64,000 nt of DNA from Chakrabartia godavariana. GTDB lineage: Bacteria; Pseudomonadota; Alphaproteobacteria; Sphingomonadales; Sphingomonadaceae. The notes below the pieces were generated by a model. It worked only from the letters and a program-made list of their open reading frames with translations. It was not told the origin of the DNA and did no database searches. Position 1 is the stretch's first letter; every line of letters begins with the position of its first letter. Positions 8,679 to 17,247 of this stretch are shown one piece after another. A program made the position numbers and the translations under genes. The stretch covers positions 186,001 to 250,000 of the forward strand of contig RKSN01000003.1 in the NCBI GenBank assembly GCA_005518185.1, read 5' to 3'.

Positions 8679-9446
8679 ATGGTGGGGGACACCGAACAGA
8701 ACGGGGAACACGAACTGTCGCTGGTCGATGAAGACCGGCTGCCCTGGCTGGAAGCCGTCGAAAGCGAAGAGCCCGAACCCGGCGTTGATACCGGCAAGAT
8801 CATCGGCTTTGTCGTCGCCGCGCTGCTGGCGCTGGGCGTCATCGTTGGCGGCATCTGGTGGCTGCGCAGCCAGGAACAGACCCCCGAAGGCGATGGCCGC
8901 CTGATCGCCGCCGCCGAAGGCGACTATAAGGTCAAACCCGACGACACCGGCGGGATGAAGGTCGAAGGTCAGGGCGACGCCGCCTTTGCCGCCTCCGAAG
9001 GTGCTGACGCCAATGGCAAGCTCGACGTCGCCAGCCAGCCCGAAGCCCCGATTGACGGACAGCGCGTGACCGAAGTGAAGCCTGCCGCCCCGGTGGCCGT
9101 CGGTCCGAAGGCCAGCGCGGCGGTGGAAACCGGCGGCAAGCTCGTTGCGCCCAAGCCGACCGTTCCGGCCCCCAAGCCCGTGGCTGCACCCGCGCCCGGC
9201 AGTGCGGCCGCCACGGGCACCGGCCTGATCCAGCTCGGCGCCTATGGGTCAGAAGCGAGCGCCAATCAGGCGTGGAGCGCACTCACGCAGCGTTACGCCT
9301 TCCTTGGCACGCTGCCAAAGTCGGTGGTGCAGGCGACCGTCGGCGGCACGACGTTCTACCGGTTGCGTGTGACGGCGGGCGCACAGGCCAACGACACCTG
9401 CGCCAAGCTGAAAGCCGGCGGCGCGAACTGCATCGTCGTCAAGTAA
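8679..9446 (+). CDS. SPOR-domain membrane protein
   Basis: A 255-residue bitopic membrane protein. The N-terminal 42 residues are acidic and cytoplasmic, a membrane helix lies at about 44-66, then a long Ala/Pro/Lys-rich periplasmic linker, and a C-terminal SPOR domain from about residue 180 (GLIQLGAYGSEASANQAW). SPOR domains bind peptidoglycan lacking stem peptides at division sites, so a septal or cell-wall role is likely. It lies between argS and nagZ, a conserved neighbourhood in sphingomonads and other alphaproteobacteria. It resembles FtsN in layout but is too short and degenerate in the linker to assign that name. Confidence 0.87.
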   Translation: MVGDTEQNGEHELSLVDEDRLPWLEAVESEEPEPGVDTGKIIGFVVAALLALGVIVGGIWWLRSQEQTPEGDGRLIAAAEGDYKVKPDDTGGMKVEGQGDAAFAASEGADANGKLDVASQPEAPIDGQRVTEVKPAAPVAVGPKASAAVETGGKLVAPKPTVPAPKPVAAPAPGSAAATGTGLIQLGAYGSEASANQAWSALTQRYAFLGTLPKSVVQATVGGTTFYRLRVTAGAQANDTCAKLKAGGANCIVVK

Positions 9447-9465
9447 TCCCCAAATATCGGGCACG

Positions 9466-9499
9466 CGGGCGGCACCCCCTTCGACAAGGGGGCCGCCCG
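9466..9499 (+). terminator. GC-rich stem-loop after the SPOR gene
   Basis: GGGCGG plus CCCCCTT on the left pairs with AAGGGGG plus CCGCCC on the right, with a two-base bulge and a four-base CGAC loop. No T-run follows, so intrinsic termination is uncertain; it may protect the 3' end of the argS-SPOR message or act with Rho. Confidence 0.5.
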
Positions 9500-9515
9500 T
9501 CGCTATTGGGACGCT

Positions 9516-10523
9516 ATGAAGCCCGTCATTTTCGGCCTGTCCGGGGATCGTGTCACCGACGAGGAGCGGGCCTTTTTCCGTGACGCCGATCCCGCCGGCT
9601 ACATTCTCTTCAAGCGCAACATCGTTGACCGGGCGCAGCTGCGCGCGCTGACCGATGATCTGCGCGCGCTGTCGGGGCGTGATGATCTGGCGATCCTGAT
9701 CGATCAGGAAGGTGGGCGCGTCTCCCGCATGCAGCCGCCCATATGGCCGGCCTTCCCGCCGGGCGGCGCATTTGATGCGCTTTATGACAAGGCGCCGATG
9801 TCCGCGATCGAGGCGGCGCGCGCCAATGCCGAGGCGATTGGCCTGACCTTGTCCGAAGTCGGCATCACCGTCGATTGCCTGCCGCTGCTCGATGTCCGCG
9901 TGCCGGAGACACACGACGCCATTGGCGACCGCGCCTTTGGCAGCGAACCGCTGCGCGTGGCAGCACTTGGCCGCGCCGTCATTGAGGGATTGCGCGCCGG
10001 CGGGGTCGTCGGCATCGTCAAGCACATGCCGGGTCAGGGGCGCGCCGTGGTCGACAGCCATCATGAGCTGCCGACCGTCACCGCGAGCGACGCCGAACTG
10101 GCGCAGGATCTGGCCCCGTTCGCCGCCTTGAAGGACGCCCCGATGGGCATGACCGGCCATATCGTCTTCGAGGCATGGGACCGGGACCGCTGCGCCACCA
10201 TGTCGCCCACCGTCATCACCGACATCATCCGGGGCCGCATCGGCTTTACCGGTCTGCTCATGAGCGACGATCTCGACATGAAGGCACTGAAGGGCGATGT
10301 CCCGCAGCGCGCGGCCGATTGCGTGGCCGCCGGATGTGATGTGGCGCTCAATTGCTGGGGTCGGTTTGACGAGATGATGGCGATTGCCGCCCTTCTGCCG
10401 GACATCACGCCCGCCGCCCGTGCACGCCTTGATGCCGCAATGGCGACGATCCGACCGGTCGATCATGTCGAACGGATCGCGGCCCTCACCGAAAAGCGCG
10501 ATGCGCTGCTGGCATTGGCCTGA
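9516..10523 (+). CDS. nagZ: beta-N-acetylhexosaminidase (cell-wall recycling)
   Basis: A 335-residue glycoside hydrolase family 3 enzyme that removes N-acetylglucosamine from anhydromuropeptides in the cytoplasm. Signatures are IDQEGGRVSR near residue 65, the KHMPGQG loop with the dispensing His near HHELPT, and the nucleophile Asp in LLMSDDLDMKAL. No signal peptide is present, as expected for NagZ. Its stop overlaps the scpA start by one base (TGATG), so the genes are coupled. The nagZ-scpA-scpB-tat order is common in Alphaproteobacteria. Confidence 0.94.
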   Translation: MKPVIFGLSGDRVTDEERAFFRDADPAGYILFKRNIVDRAQLRALTDDLRALSGRDDLAILIDQEGGRVSRMQPPIWPAFPPGGAFDALYDKAPMSAIEAARANAEAIGLTLSEVGITVDCLPLLDVRVPETHDAIGDRAFGSEPLRVAALGRAVIEGLRAGGVVGIVKHMPGQGRAVVDSHHELPTVTASDAELAQDLAPFAALKDAPMGMTGHIVFEAWDRDRCATMSPTVITDIIRGRIGFTGLLMSDDLDMKALKGDVPQRAADCVAAGCDVALNCWGRFDEMMAIAALLPDITPAARARLDAAMATIRPVDHVERIAALTEKRDALLALA

Positions 10524-11290
10524 TGGCAGAACAGCTGGTCCTCGACGAATTCGACCTGCCACAGGCCGTCGATGAGGATCGCCTGAATGTCGATCTCGGA
10601 AGCTGGGAAGGCCCGCTTGACCTGCTGCTGACGCTCGCGCGGTCGCAAAAGGTCGATCTGCGGGAGATTTCGATCCTGGCGCTCGTTGACCAGTATCTGG
10701 CCTTCATCAATGACGCCAAGGCGCTGAAACTGGAAATTGCGGCCGACTATCTCGTGATGGCGGCATGGCTCGCTTATCTGAAATCGGGCCTATTGCTGCC
10801 CAAGGACCCCGAAATCGAGCCGAGCCCGGAAGAGCTGGCCTTGCGGCTCCAGCTTCGGCTTGAGCGGCTGAACGCGATGCGTGATGCGGGTGCCCGGCTG
10901 ATGGGCCGCGACCGTCTGGGCCGCGACGTCTTCGCCCGGCCCGCGCCCGAAGGTCTGCGCGTCGTGCGTAAGGCGCTTTGGGATGCGAGCCTGTTCGAAC
11001 TCATTCAGGCCTATGGCCATGTGAAGGTGCGGGCCGAGCCGCCGCTCCACGTCGTCCATCAGCGCAATGTGCTGACCCTGGAAGAGGCGATTGCCCGCGT
11101 GTCGAAACTGGTGGGCGCGGCGATTGAGTGGACGGTCATCCAGCGCTTCCTGCCCGAGAGCGACGACCCGCAGTTCCGCAAATCGGCGCTGGCCTCCAGC
11201 TTCCTCGCCACGCTGGAACTGGCACGCCAGGGCCGGATCGCGCTCCGCCAGGAAGAAGCTTTCGCCCCCCTTTACGTCCGTGCCGCATGA
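10523..11290 (+). CDS. scpA: segregation and condensation protein A (kleisin)
   Basis: A 255-residue kleisin that bridges the SMC heads and binds ScpB in the bacterial condensin. The N-terminal helical domain contains WEGPLDLLLTLARSQKVDL followed by ADYLVMAAWLAYLKSGLLLP, both hallmark ScpA segments. The C-terminal winged helix includes FLATLELARQGRI. It starts one base inside the nagZ stop and ends in an ATGA overlap with scpB, so three genes are translationally linked. The smc gene itself is not in the window. Confidence 0.95.
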   Translation: MAEQLVLDEFDLPQAVDEDRLNVDLGSWEGPLDLLLTLARSQKVDLREISILALVDQYLAFINDAKALKLEIAADYLVMAAWLAYLKSGLLLPKDPEIEPSPEELALRLQLRLERLNAMRDAGARLMGRDRLGRDVFARPAPEGLRVVRKALWDASLFELIQAYGHVKVRAEPPLHVVHQRNVLTLEEAIARVSKLVGAAIEWTVIQRFLPESDDPQFRKSALASSFLATLELARQGRIALRQEEAFAPLYVRAA

Positions 11291-11916
11291 CCGAACCGCT
11301 CACCCCGCCTGATCCCGCTGCCGACGTCACCCGCGCCGTGGAAGCGACGCTCTTTGCCGCGGCCGAGCCTTTGTCGCCGCAGGACATTACCGCCTATGTC
11401 GGCCCCGACATTGACGTGAAAGCGGCACTCAAATCGCTTCAGGCGCTCTATGCCACGCGCGGCGTCAATCTGGTGGAGCGCGGCGGCAAATGGCATTTCC
11501 AGACCGCATCGGACCTTGCCCATATCCTGCGGCGGGAGCGCGAGGAGACGCGCAAACTCAGCCGCGCCGGAATCGAGACCTTGGCCATCATCGCCTATCA
11601 CGAACCCGTCAGCCGCGCTGAAATCGAGGCGATCCGTGGCGTCCAGATTTCCAAGGGCACGCTCGACGTGCTGATGGAGGCCGGCTGGGTGCGGCCCGCC
11701 GGACGGCGGGAAACGCCGGGGCGTCCGCTGACCTTTGCAACGACGCCCGCTTTCCTGGCCCATTTCGGGCTGGAGACGCGCCGTGACCTGCCCGGCATCG
11801 ATGATCTGCGCGCCGCAGGGCTCCTCGACCCGGTCGATCTCGCATTCGAGGCGATGGAGCTGCCCGAAACCGGATCGGAGCCAGAGGAACTGGAAAGCGA
11901 TGATGAAAGCGCCTAG
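11287..11916 (+). CDS. scpB: segregation and condensation protein B
   Basis: A 209-residue protein with two winged-helix domains that dimerises and binds ScpA. The ATG at 11287 overlaps the scpA stop as ATGA and is preferred over longer in-frame starts inside scpA. Family segments visible are VEATLFAAAEPLS at the N-terminus, LSRAGIETLAIIAYHEPVS in the middle (about residues 86-104) and TRAEIE-like SRAEIEAIRGVQ. The last 25 residues are acidic and variable. Confidence 0.95.
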   Translation: MTEPLTPPDPAADVTRAVEATLFAAAEPLSPQDITAYVGPDIDVKAALKSLQALYATRGVNLVERGGKWHFQTASDLAHILRREREETRKLSRAGIETLAIIAYHEPVSRAEIEAIRGVQISKGTLDVLMEAGWVRPAGRRETPGRPLTFATTPAFLAHFGLETRRDLPGIDDLRAAGLLDPVDLAFEAMELPETGSEPEELESDDESA

Positions 11917-11979
11917 ATTGGGGCTGTCCGGCAGCGCCCGGCTGGTCTAGACGGGCCATTCTTCTCTGGGAGTCTGCAA

Positions 11980-12210
11980 ATGGGTAGTTTCAGCATCTGG
12001 CATTGGCTGGTGGTTGGCATCCTTGTGATGCTGCTGTTCGGCAAGGGCCGGTTCTCTGACATGATGGGTGACGTCGCCAAGGGCATCAAGAGCTTCAAGA
12101 AGGGCATGGCCGAAGACGATACGCCGACGCCCGCCCCGGCGCCGCGCATCGAATCGACCCCGGCGCCCACCGTGATCGAGGCGGAGAAGCAGGCCGACAA
12201 GCAAGCCTGA
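11980..12210 (+). CDS. tatA: Sec-independent protein translocase TatA
   Basis: A 76-residue single-span protein. It opens with [21 protein letters not shown], where the FG hinge (residues 20-21) separates the membrane helix from the amphipathic helix carrying [15 protein letters not shown] charged, Ala/Pro-rich tail follows. TatA oligomers form the variable pore of the twin-arginine translocon. It begins the tatABC run and is followed by tatB after 11 bases. One likely passenger, the PhoD-like phosphatase, is encoded in this same window. Confidence 0.95.
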   Translation: MGSFSIWHWLVVGILVMLLFGKGRFSDMMGDVAKGIKSFKKGMAEDDTPTPAPAPRIESTPAPTVIEAEKQADKQA

Positions 12211-12221
12211 AGGCCTGAGAA

Positions 12222-12533
12222 ATGTTCGACGTCGCGCCCACGGAACTTCTGCTGGTGGCGGTCATCGCGCTTGTCGTGATCGGCCCCAAGGATTTGCCAC
12301 GCGTGATGCGCGTCGTCGGCCGCTGGGTCGCCCGTGCCCGCGGCGTGGCCCGGCAGTTCCGGTCCGGCTTTGACGAGATGATCCGCGAATCCGAACTGCG
12401 CGAGATGGAAGAGAAATGGCGCGCGGAAAATGAGCGGATCATGCGCGAGCATCCCGCCATCCCGCCGCCCGAAGGCGAACCGACGCCGGTGCTTCCGCCC
12501 GAGACCCCGGCGAAGGGCACGGCCCAGCCATGA
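12222..12533 (+). CDS. tatB: Sec-independent protein translocase TatB
   Basis: A 103-residue protein with the TatB signature MFDVAPTELLLVAVIALVVI and then GPKDLPRVMR, the G-P hinge after the membrane helix. The long amphipathic and coiled segment (about residues 25-85) is rich in Arg and Glu, followed by a Pro-rich tail. TatB works with TatC to receive twin-arginine signal peptides. The gene overlaps tatC by four bases. Confidence 0.94.
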   Translation: MFDVAPTELLLVAVIALVVIGPKDLPRVMRVVGRWVARARGVARQFRSGFDEMIRESELREMEEKWRAENERIMREHPAIPPPEGEPTPVLPPETPAKGTAQP

Positions 12534-13294
12534 GCGACCTCGACGAAACCAAGATGCCGCTGCTCGATCACCTGATCGAGCTGCGCAACCGGCTGCTCTG
12601 GTGCGTCTTTGCGCTGGCAGTGGCGTTTGGCGTCTGCCTTTATTTTGCAAAGCCGATCTTCGCCTTTCTCGTCCAGCCCCTGCTGGCCGCAGGGCAAGGC
12701 AAGCTGATCTACACCGACATTTTCGAAGCCTTCTTCGTCGAGATCAAAGTCGCGTTCTTTGCGGCGACCATGGTCGCCTTCCCCGTCATCGCGACGCAGA
12801 TGTGGCGCTTCGTTGCGCCGGGCCTCTATGCGCAGGAAAAGAAGGCGTTTCTGCCGTTCCTGCTGATGACGCCCATCCTCTTCACGGCCGGGGCGGCGCT
12901 TGCCTATTACATGGCAATGCCCGTCGCGCTGAAGTTCCTGCTCGGCTATTCGGGCGATGTCGGCGGCGTGTCGCAGGAGGCACTGCCGGGCGTCGGCAAC
13001 TATCTGAGCTTTGCGACCAAGTTCCTGTTCGGCTTTGGCGTCGCCTTCCTGTTGCCGGTGCTGCTGATGCTGCTGGAGCGGGTTGGCATCCTGACGCTCG
13101 ACCAGCTCAGGTCCGGGCGCCGCTATGCCGTGGTCGGGATCGCCGCCGTCGCCGCCGTGCTGACCCCGCCCGACATCATGTCGCAGATCCTGCTGCTCGT
13201 GCCGATGTACATGCTCTACGAGCTGGCCATTATCGCGATCATGATCACCGGGCGGAAACAGAAGGCGGAAGAAGCCGCCGCCGCAGCGGAGTAG
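12530..13294 (+). CDS. tatC: Sec-independent protein translocase TatC
   Basis: A 254-residue polytopic membrane protein with about six spans. The family signature LDHLIELRNRLLW opens the protein and carries the conserved cytoplasmic Glu that contacts the twin-arginine motif; later come FVAPGLYAQEKK and FLFGFGVAFLLPV. The C-terminal tail is Ala/Glu-rich. It overlaps tatB by four bases and completes a full tatABC operon. The next recognisable element downstream is a TTCGACAGGCTCAG-type repeat. Confidence 0.95.
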   Translation: MSDLDETKMPLLDHLIELRNRLLWCVFALAVAFGVCLYFAKPIFAFLVQPLLAAGQGKLIYTDIFEAFFVEIKVAFFAATMVAFPVIATQMWRFVAPGLYAQEKKAFLPFLLMTPILFTAGAALAYYMAMPVALKFLLGYSGDVGGVSQEALPGVGNYLSFATKFLFGFGVAFLLPVLLMLLERVGILTLDQLRSGRRYAVVGIAAVAAVLTPPDIMSQILLLVPMYMLYELAIIAIMITGRKQKAEEAAAAAE

Positions 13295-13312
13295 CCGCAG
13301 TTCCAAACCTCC

Positions 13313-13374
13313 GCTCAGGCTGAGCCGGTTGAAGCCTATTGGCGCTCGCTCTTCGACAGGCTCAGAGTGCGCGC
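13313..13374. repeat. palindromic intergenic repeat, TTCGACAGGCTCAG family, copy 1
   Basis: Two partly complementary arms, 13313-13336 and 13351-13374, the second holding TTCGACAGGCTCAG. The same core recurs at 37367-37550, 39207-39298 and 43423-43506. It lies between the tatC and entericidin 3' ends and could act as a bidirectional hairpin. Confidence 0.75.
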
Positions 13375-13390
13375 AAACAGCGTCGCGAGT

Positions 13391-13519
13391 TTACTTCACC
13401 ACTTCTTCGCCAGCCTTGCCAACCGACTCGATGTCGCGGCCAAGGCCCTTCACGGTGTTGCAGGCGCTGACCATCAGCGCGGTGGCCGTCAGGGCGAGGA
13501 TCGTCCATTTGCGCATCAT
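13391..13519 (-). CDS. entericidin-family small lipoprotein
   Basis: A 42-residue lipoprotein. It begins MMRKWTILALTATALMVSAC, a short signal peptide ending in a lipobox (V-S-A-C) with the acylated Cys20, followed by NTVKGLGRDIESVGKAGEE, typical of EcnA/EcnB entericidins. The start is at 13519 or the adjacent ATG at 13516; AAGGAG lies eight bases upstream on the minus strand. Entericidins are membrane lipoproteins first described as a toxin-antidote pair in Escherichia coli, but most alphaproteobacteria carry a single copy of unknown role. No second copy is seen here. It is divergent from glnE. Confidence 0.88.
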   Translation of the reverse strand: MMRKWTILALTATALMVSACNTVKGLGRDIESVGKAGEEVVK

Positions 13520-13565
13520 GTCTCTATCTCCTTGTCAGGTTCGCTGAGCGGGTTATGCGTCCAGA

Positions 13566-16253
13566 ATGACGTCCGTATCTTGCGATAAGCTGAACGACGC
13601 CCTCCAGCGTGCCGACGCGCACGCGCCGCACCTGCGCCTGCTGATGACACGTCACGCCGATGTCCGCGATGCGCTCGCCGCTGGAAACCTTGAGGCCGCC
13701 CTTTCGTTCCACAAGGCTCCGATCGATCCTGAGGAACCCATCGGCCGCGCGCTGCGCCGGGCCAAGGGGCAGCTGGCGCTGGCCGTCGCCATTGGCGATC
13801 TGGCGGGATTGCTCGATCTGGAAGCGGTGACCCACGCGCTGTCCGACTTTGCCGATGTCGCGCTCGACCACGCCATCAACGCCGCCATCGCGCAATATCG
13901 TCCCGGCGCCGACCCACGCGGCCTCGCCGCCATTGCGCTCGGCAAGCATGGCAGCCGCGAACTCAATTATTCGTCGGACATCGACCCGATCCTGCTGTTC
14001 GACCCGCAGACGCTGCCCTGCCGCGACCGCGATGATCCGGTGGAGGCGGCGGTCCGCATCGGGCGGCGCGTCGTGGAGATCATGCAGACGCGCGACGAGA
14101 ACGGCTATGTGTTCCGCATCGACCTGCGGCTGCGCCCGACGCCGGAGGTGACGCCCATCGTGATGCCGGTCGACGCAGCAATCACCTATTATGAATCGCA
14201 GGCCGTCGCCTGGGAACGCGCGGCCTTCATCCGGTCCCGCCCCTGTTCGGGCGACCAGGCGCTGGGCCAGTATTTCTCCAATGCGCTCAAACCCTTCGTC
14301 TGGCGGCGCGGCCTCGACTTCGGGGCGATCAAGGAGATCCGCTCCATCTCCCACCGCATCCGCGACCATTATGCGAGCGGACAGGCCTTCGGCCCCGGCT
14401 TTGATCTGAAGCGCGGGCGTGGGGGTATAAGAGAATGCGAATTCTTCGCGCAGATCCATCAGCTGATCCATGGCGGGCGCGATCCCGCGCTGCGCACCCC
14501 GGCCACGGTGGATGCCCTGCGCGCGCTGGCCGATGCCGGTCATATCGGCGCCGATGAGGCCGACACGCTGATCGCGGCCTACCGGCTGTATCGCACCATC
14601 GAGCACCGCCTGCAGATGGTGGATGATCAGCAGACGCACAGCTTTCCCAAGGATCCAGCCGCGCTCGACAATGTCGCCCGGCTGCACGGACTCGACACCG
14701 CCAACACGCTCTTTGCGCTGCTCACCCCGCACATCACGGCCGTCAGCACGCTCTATGACGGGCTTGATGGCACACCCGGCGAAGCGGTGCCGCAGCAGGA
14801 AGAAAGCCTGGAGGCGATGCTGCGCGCAGCCGGCTTCACCGATGCCGCGTCCGCAGCCCAGCGCGTGGTCCACTGGCGGTCGGGCACCGTCCGCGCGCTC
14901 CGGACGCCCGCCGCGCGCGAGGCGCTGGAAGCGGTGCTGCCCAAGCTGATCGAAGGGCTCGGCAAGGCGCCCGATCCGCTCCATGCGATCAACCAGTTTT
15001 CCACGATCGTTGAGCGGCTGCCGAGCGCGATCAACCTGTTCCGCCTACTGGAGGCGCGTCCCGCCCTGCTCGCGATGCTGGCGGACATCTTGTGCCATGC
15101 CCCCACGCTTGCCGAGCAGTTGGGCCGCCGCCCCGACATGCTCGACCGGCTGATCGATGCCTCCGCGCTCGATGCGCCGGGCTCGGTCGCCGAGATTGCC
15201 GATCAGCTGCGCGGCGGCGAGACGCTGGAGGACCGGCTCGACCGCGTCCGCCGGATCGTCGGCGAGATGCGCTTCGCGCTTGGCGTCCAGCTGATTGGCG
15301 GCGTGCATGATGCGTTGGAGGTTGCCGGCGGCTATGCGCGGATTGCCGAAGCCGCGATCAATGTCGTCGCCGATGCGACCGTTGCGGAATATGAACGCGT
15401 GCACGGGAAGGTGCCCGGCGGGGAGCTCATCATCCTCGCGCTCGGCCGGATGGGCGGGGCGGAGCTGACCCATGCCTCCGACCTCGATCTCATCTATCTG
15501 TTCACCGGCGACTTTGCAGCGGAGTCCGACGGCGCCAAGCCATTGGGCGCGGTGCATTATTTCAACCGGCTGGCGCAGCGCGTGACCAACGGCCTGTCGG
15601 TCGCGACCGCCGCAGGGCCACTTTACGAGGTCGATACAAGGCTGCGTCCATCGGGCACGGACGGCCCCCTCTCGGTCTCGCTTGAAGGCTTTGCCAAATA
15701 TCAGCGCGAAGATGCGTGGACCTGGGAGCATATGGCGCTGACGCGGGCACGGCCGGTCTATGGATCGCCCGACGCCCGCGCCGCCACCCAGGCGATCATC
15801 GACGCGGTACTGGCGGCACCGCGCGACACGGCGAAGCTGATCGCCGATGCGGGCAAGATGCGCGGCGACATGGCGGCCCATAAGCCACCCAAAGGCCCGC
15901 TTGACGTTAAGCTCTGGCCGGGCGGCCTCGTCGACGTGGAATTCGTGACACACGTGACCCAGCTGCGCACCGGACAAGGGCTCAAACCACAGCTCGCCGA
16001 CGCCATCCGCGCGCTTGTGGCGCTTGGTCATCTGGAACCCTTCATGATTGACGCGCATGCGCTGATGACGCGGATGCTCGTCACGGTCCGGCTGATGGCG
16101 CCGTCACTCGACATCCCGCCCGAGATCACCAGGCCCGTGATCGCGCGCGCCTGCGGTATGCCCAATTGGGAAGCCCTCCTTGCGGAGCTCGACGCAACGC
16201 GGCAGAGGGTCGCCAAAAGCTGGATGGCCATCGTGGCCCCAAAGGGAGACTGA
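13566..16253 (+). CDS. glnE: bifunctional glutamine synthetase adenylyltransferase / adenylyl-removing enzyme
   Basis: An 895-residue protein with two nucleotidyltransferase domains. The N-terminal deadenylylating domain has GKHGSRELNYSSDID (G-S...D-x-D, about residues 125-139); the C-terminal adenylylating domain has GRMGGAELTHASDLDLIY (about residues 629-646). Both catalytic Asp pairs are intact. It adjusts glutamine synthetase activity to nitrogen status in response to PII protein. It is slightly shorter than the Escherichia coli protein (946 residues). The upstream entericidin gene is divergent, with 46 bases between them. Confidence 0.95.
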   Translation: MTSVSCDKLNDALQRADAHAPHLRLLMTRHADVRDALAAGNLEAALSFHKAPIDPEEPIGRALRRAKGQLALAVAIGDLAGLLDLEAVTHALSDFADVALDHAINAAIAQYRPGADPRGLAAIALGKHGSRELNYSSDIDPILLFDPQTLPCRDRDDPVEAAVRIGRRVVEIMQTRDENGYVFRIDLRLRPTPEVTPIVMPVDAAITYYESQAVAWERAAFIRSRPCSGDQALGQYFSNALKPFVWRRGLDFGAIKEIRSISHRIRDHYASGQAFGPGFDLKRGRGGIRECEFFAQIHQLIHGGRDPALRTPATVDALRALADAGHIGADEADTLIAAYRLYRTIEHRLQMVDDQQTHSFPKDPAALDNVARLHGLDTANTLFALLTPHITAVSTLYDGLDGTPGEAVPQQEESLEAMLRAAGFTDAASAAQRVVHWRSGTVRALRTPAAREALEAVLPKLIEGLGKAPDPLHAINQFSTIVERLPSAINLFRLLEARPALLAMLADILCHAPTLAEQLGRRPDMLDRLIDASALDAPGSVAEIADQLRGGETLEDRLDRVRRIVGEMRFALGVQLIGGVHDALEVAGGYARIAEAAINVVADATVAEYERVHGKVPGGELIILALGRMGGAELTHASDLDLIYLFTGDFAAESDGAKPLGAVHYFNRLAQRVTNGLSVATAAGPLYEVDTRLRPSGTDGPLSVSLEGFAKYQREDAWTWEHMALTRARPVYGSPDARAATQAIIDAVLAAPRDTAKLIADAGKMRGDMAAHKPPKGPLDVKLWPGGLVDVEFVTHVTQLRTGQGLKPQLADAIRALVALGHLEPFMIDAHALMTRMLVTVRLMAPSLDIPPEITRPVIARACGMPNWEALLAELDATRQRVAKSWMAIVAPKGD

Positions 16254-16260
16254 GCGGCCC

Positions 16261-16740
16261 GTGGAGAATGCTTTTAAGAAACGAATTCGGCTCGCGAGTT
16301 TTGTGTTCCTTGGCATCGTCCTGTTACTCGCGCTCGCTTTCTGGACGGAAGGCGCTTTCGGCCTACCTTCGGAGACGACGCTAAGAGTCGCTTTGGCTAT
16401 CGCTTGCCTCGTCTCCATTTATCATCTCGGACAGACCGCTTTTCCCGGCAGGAGATGGCCTCAAGCGGCGCTCCTGCTCTCGCTGCTCGTGAATGTCGGC
16501 ATCTTCTTCACGCCTTTGGTTGACCGTCCGACGTCCCGCGGTGAACTTATGATCTTTGCCCTTCCAGATGCGGTCATTTTCTTGACTGCGTGGCTTGCCT
16601 CGGTTCTGCTCGCTGGCCCCGCTTCGGACGACCACCAACGTGCTGTCCGTCAGCAACTCATCCTCGGCTTGGTGCTTGCTGTCACGTTTTGCACCATTCT
16701 ATTCCCACTGATCCTTATGCAGCCCCCACCCACAAGGTGA
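16261..16740 (+). CDS. orphan polytopic membrane protein of lower GC content
   Basis: I do not recognise this 159-residue protein. The GTG start at 16261 is chosen because it follows glnE by seven bases and opens VENAFKKRIRLASF, just ahead of the first span; AAGGGAG lies about 13-19 bases upstream. Five hydrophobic segments are visible, at roughly 13-30, 42-60, 72-92, 100-122 and 135-153. By hand count the gene is 270/480 G+C (56 percent), clearly below its neighbours, and its codons include several AT-ending ones that are rare around it. It may be a recent acquisition. It has no partner that suggests a function. Confidence 0.68.
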   Translation: MENAFKKRIRLASFVFLGIVLLLALAFWTEGAFGLPSETTLRVALAIACLVSIYHLGQTAFPGRRWPQAALLLSLLVNVGIFFTPLVDRPTSRGELMIFALPDAVIFLTAWLASVLLAGPASDDHQRAVRQQLILGLVLAVTFCTILFPLILMQPPPTR

Positions 16741-16791
16741 AATACTGTCATCGGCCGAAGTTCAAGCTCAACAACTAGTTAGGAAATCACG

Positions 16792-17247
16792 ATGCACGAA
16801 GGCGACAAGGTACCAGATCTGAAAATCGCAATGAGCGACGGGACCAGCCTTGATCTGGAGAAGCAGACCAATAGCGTTGTGCTGTATTTTTATCCGAAGG
16901 ACGACACGTCGGGCTGCACCAGGGAAGCGCAGGAGTTCACGGCCCTGGCCAGTGATTTCGCGCAGGCAAATACGACAGTCGTCGGCGTATCGAAGGACTC
17001 CCTCGCGAGCCACGCGAAGTTCGCCGCCAAATATGACCTGAAGGTCGCACTGGGCAGCGACACCGATGGCGCGGTGTGCGAGGCGTTCGGCACCTGGGTC
17101 GAAAAGTCGATGTATGGCCGCAAATATATGGGCATTGAGCGCGCCACCTTCCTGATCGATGCAGAGGGCAAGGTCGCCCGCGTCTGGCGCAAGGTGAAGG
17201 TGCCGGGCCACGCGGCCGAGGTCTTGGAGGCGGCCAAGGCGCTCTGA
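16792..17247 (+). CDS. bcp: thioredoxin-dependent thiol peroxidase (Bcp/PrxQ)
   Basis: A 151-residue peroxiredoxin that reduces hydroperoxides. The peroxidatic Cys42 lies in DDTSGCTREAQEF. The resolving Cys expected five residues later in Bcp is absent (Gln47); the only other cysteine is Cys96 in DGAVCEAF. It may therefore resolve through Cys96 or through an outside thiol. The stop overlaps the next start by one base, coupling it to a TSUP permease. Cytoplasmic, no signal peptide. Confidence 0.92.
   Translation: MHEGDKVPDLKIAMSDGTSLDLEKQTNSVVLYFYPKDDTSGCTREAQEFTALASDFAQANTTVVGVSKDSLASHAKFAAKYDLKVALGSDTDGAVCEAFGTWVEKSMYGRKYMGIERATFLIDAEGKVARVWRKVKVPGHAAEVLEAAKAL

Noticed and set aside
12095-13306. 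A 403-codon minus-strand open frame across tatA to tatC
   Set aside because: Composition is His/Arg/Gln-rich antisense of membrane genes; tatABC are certain.
13524-14984. A 486-codon minus-strand open frame opposite glnE
   Set aside because: Arg/His/Gly-rich antisense translation without family likeness; glnE motifs occupy the plus strand.
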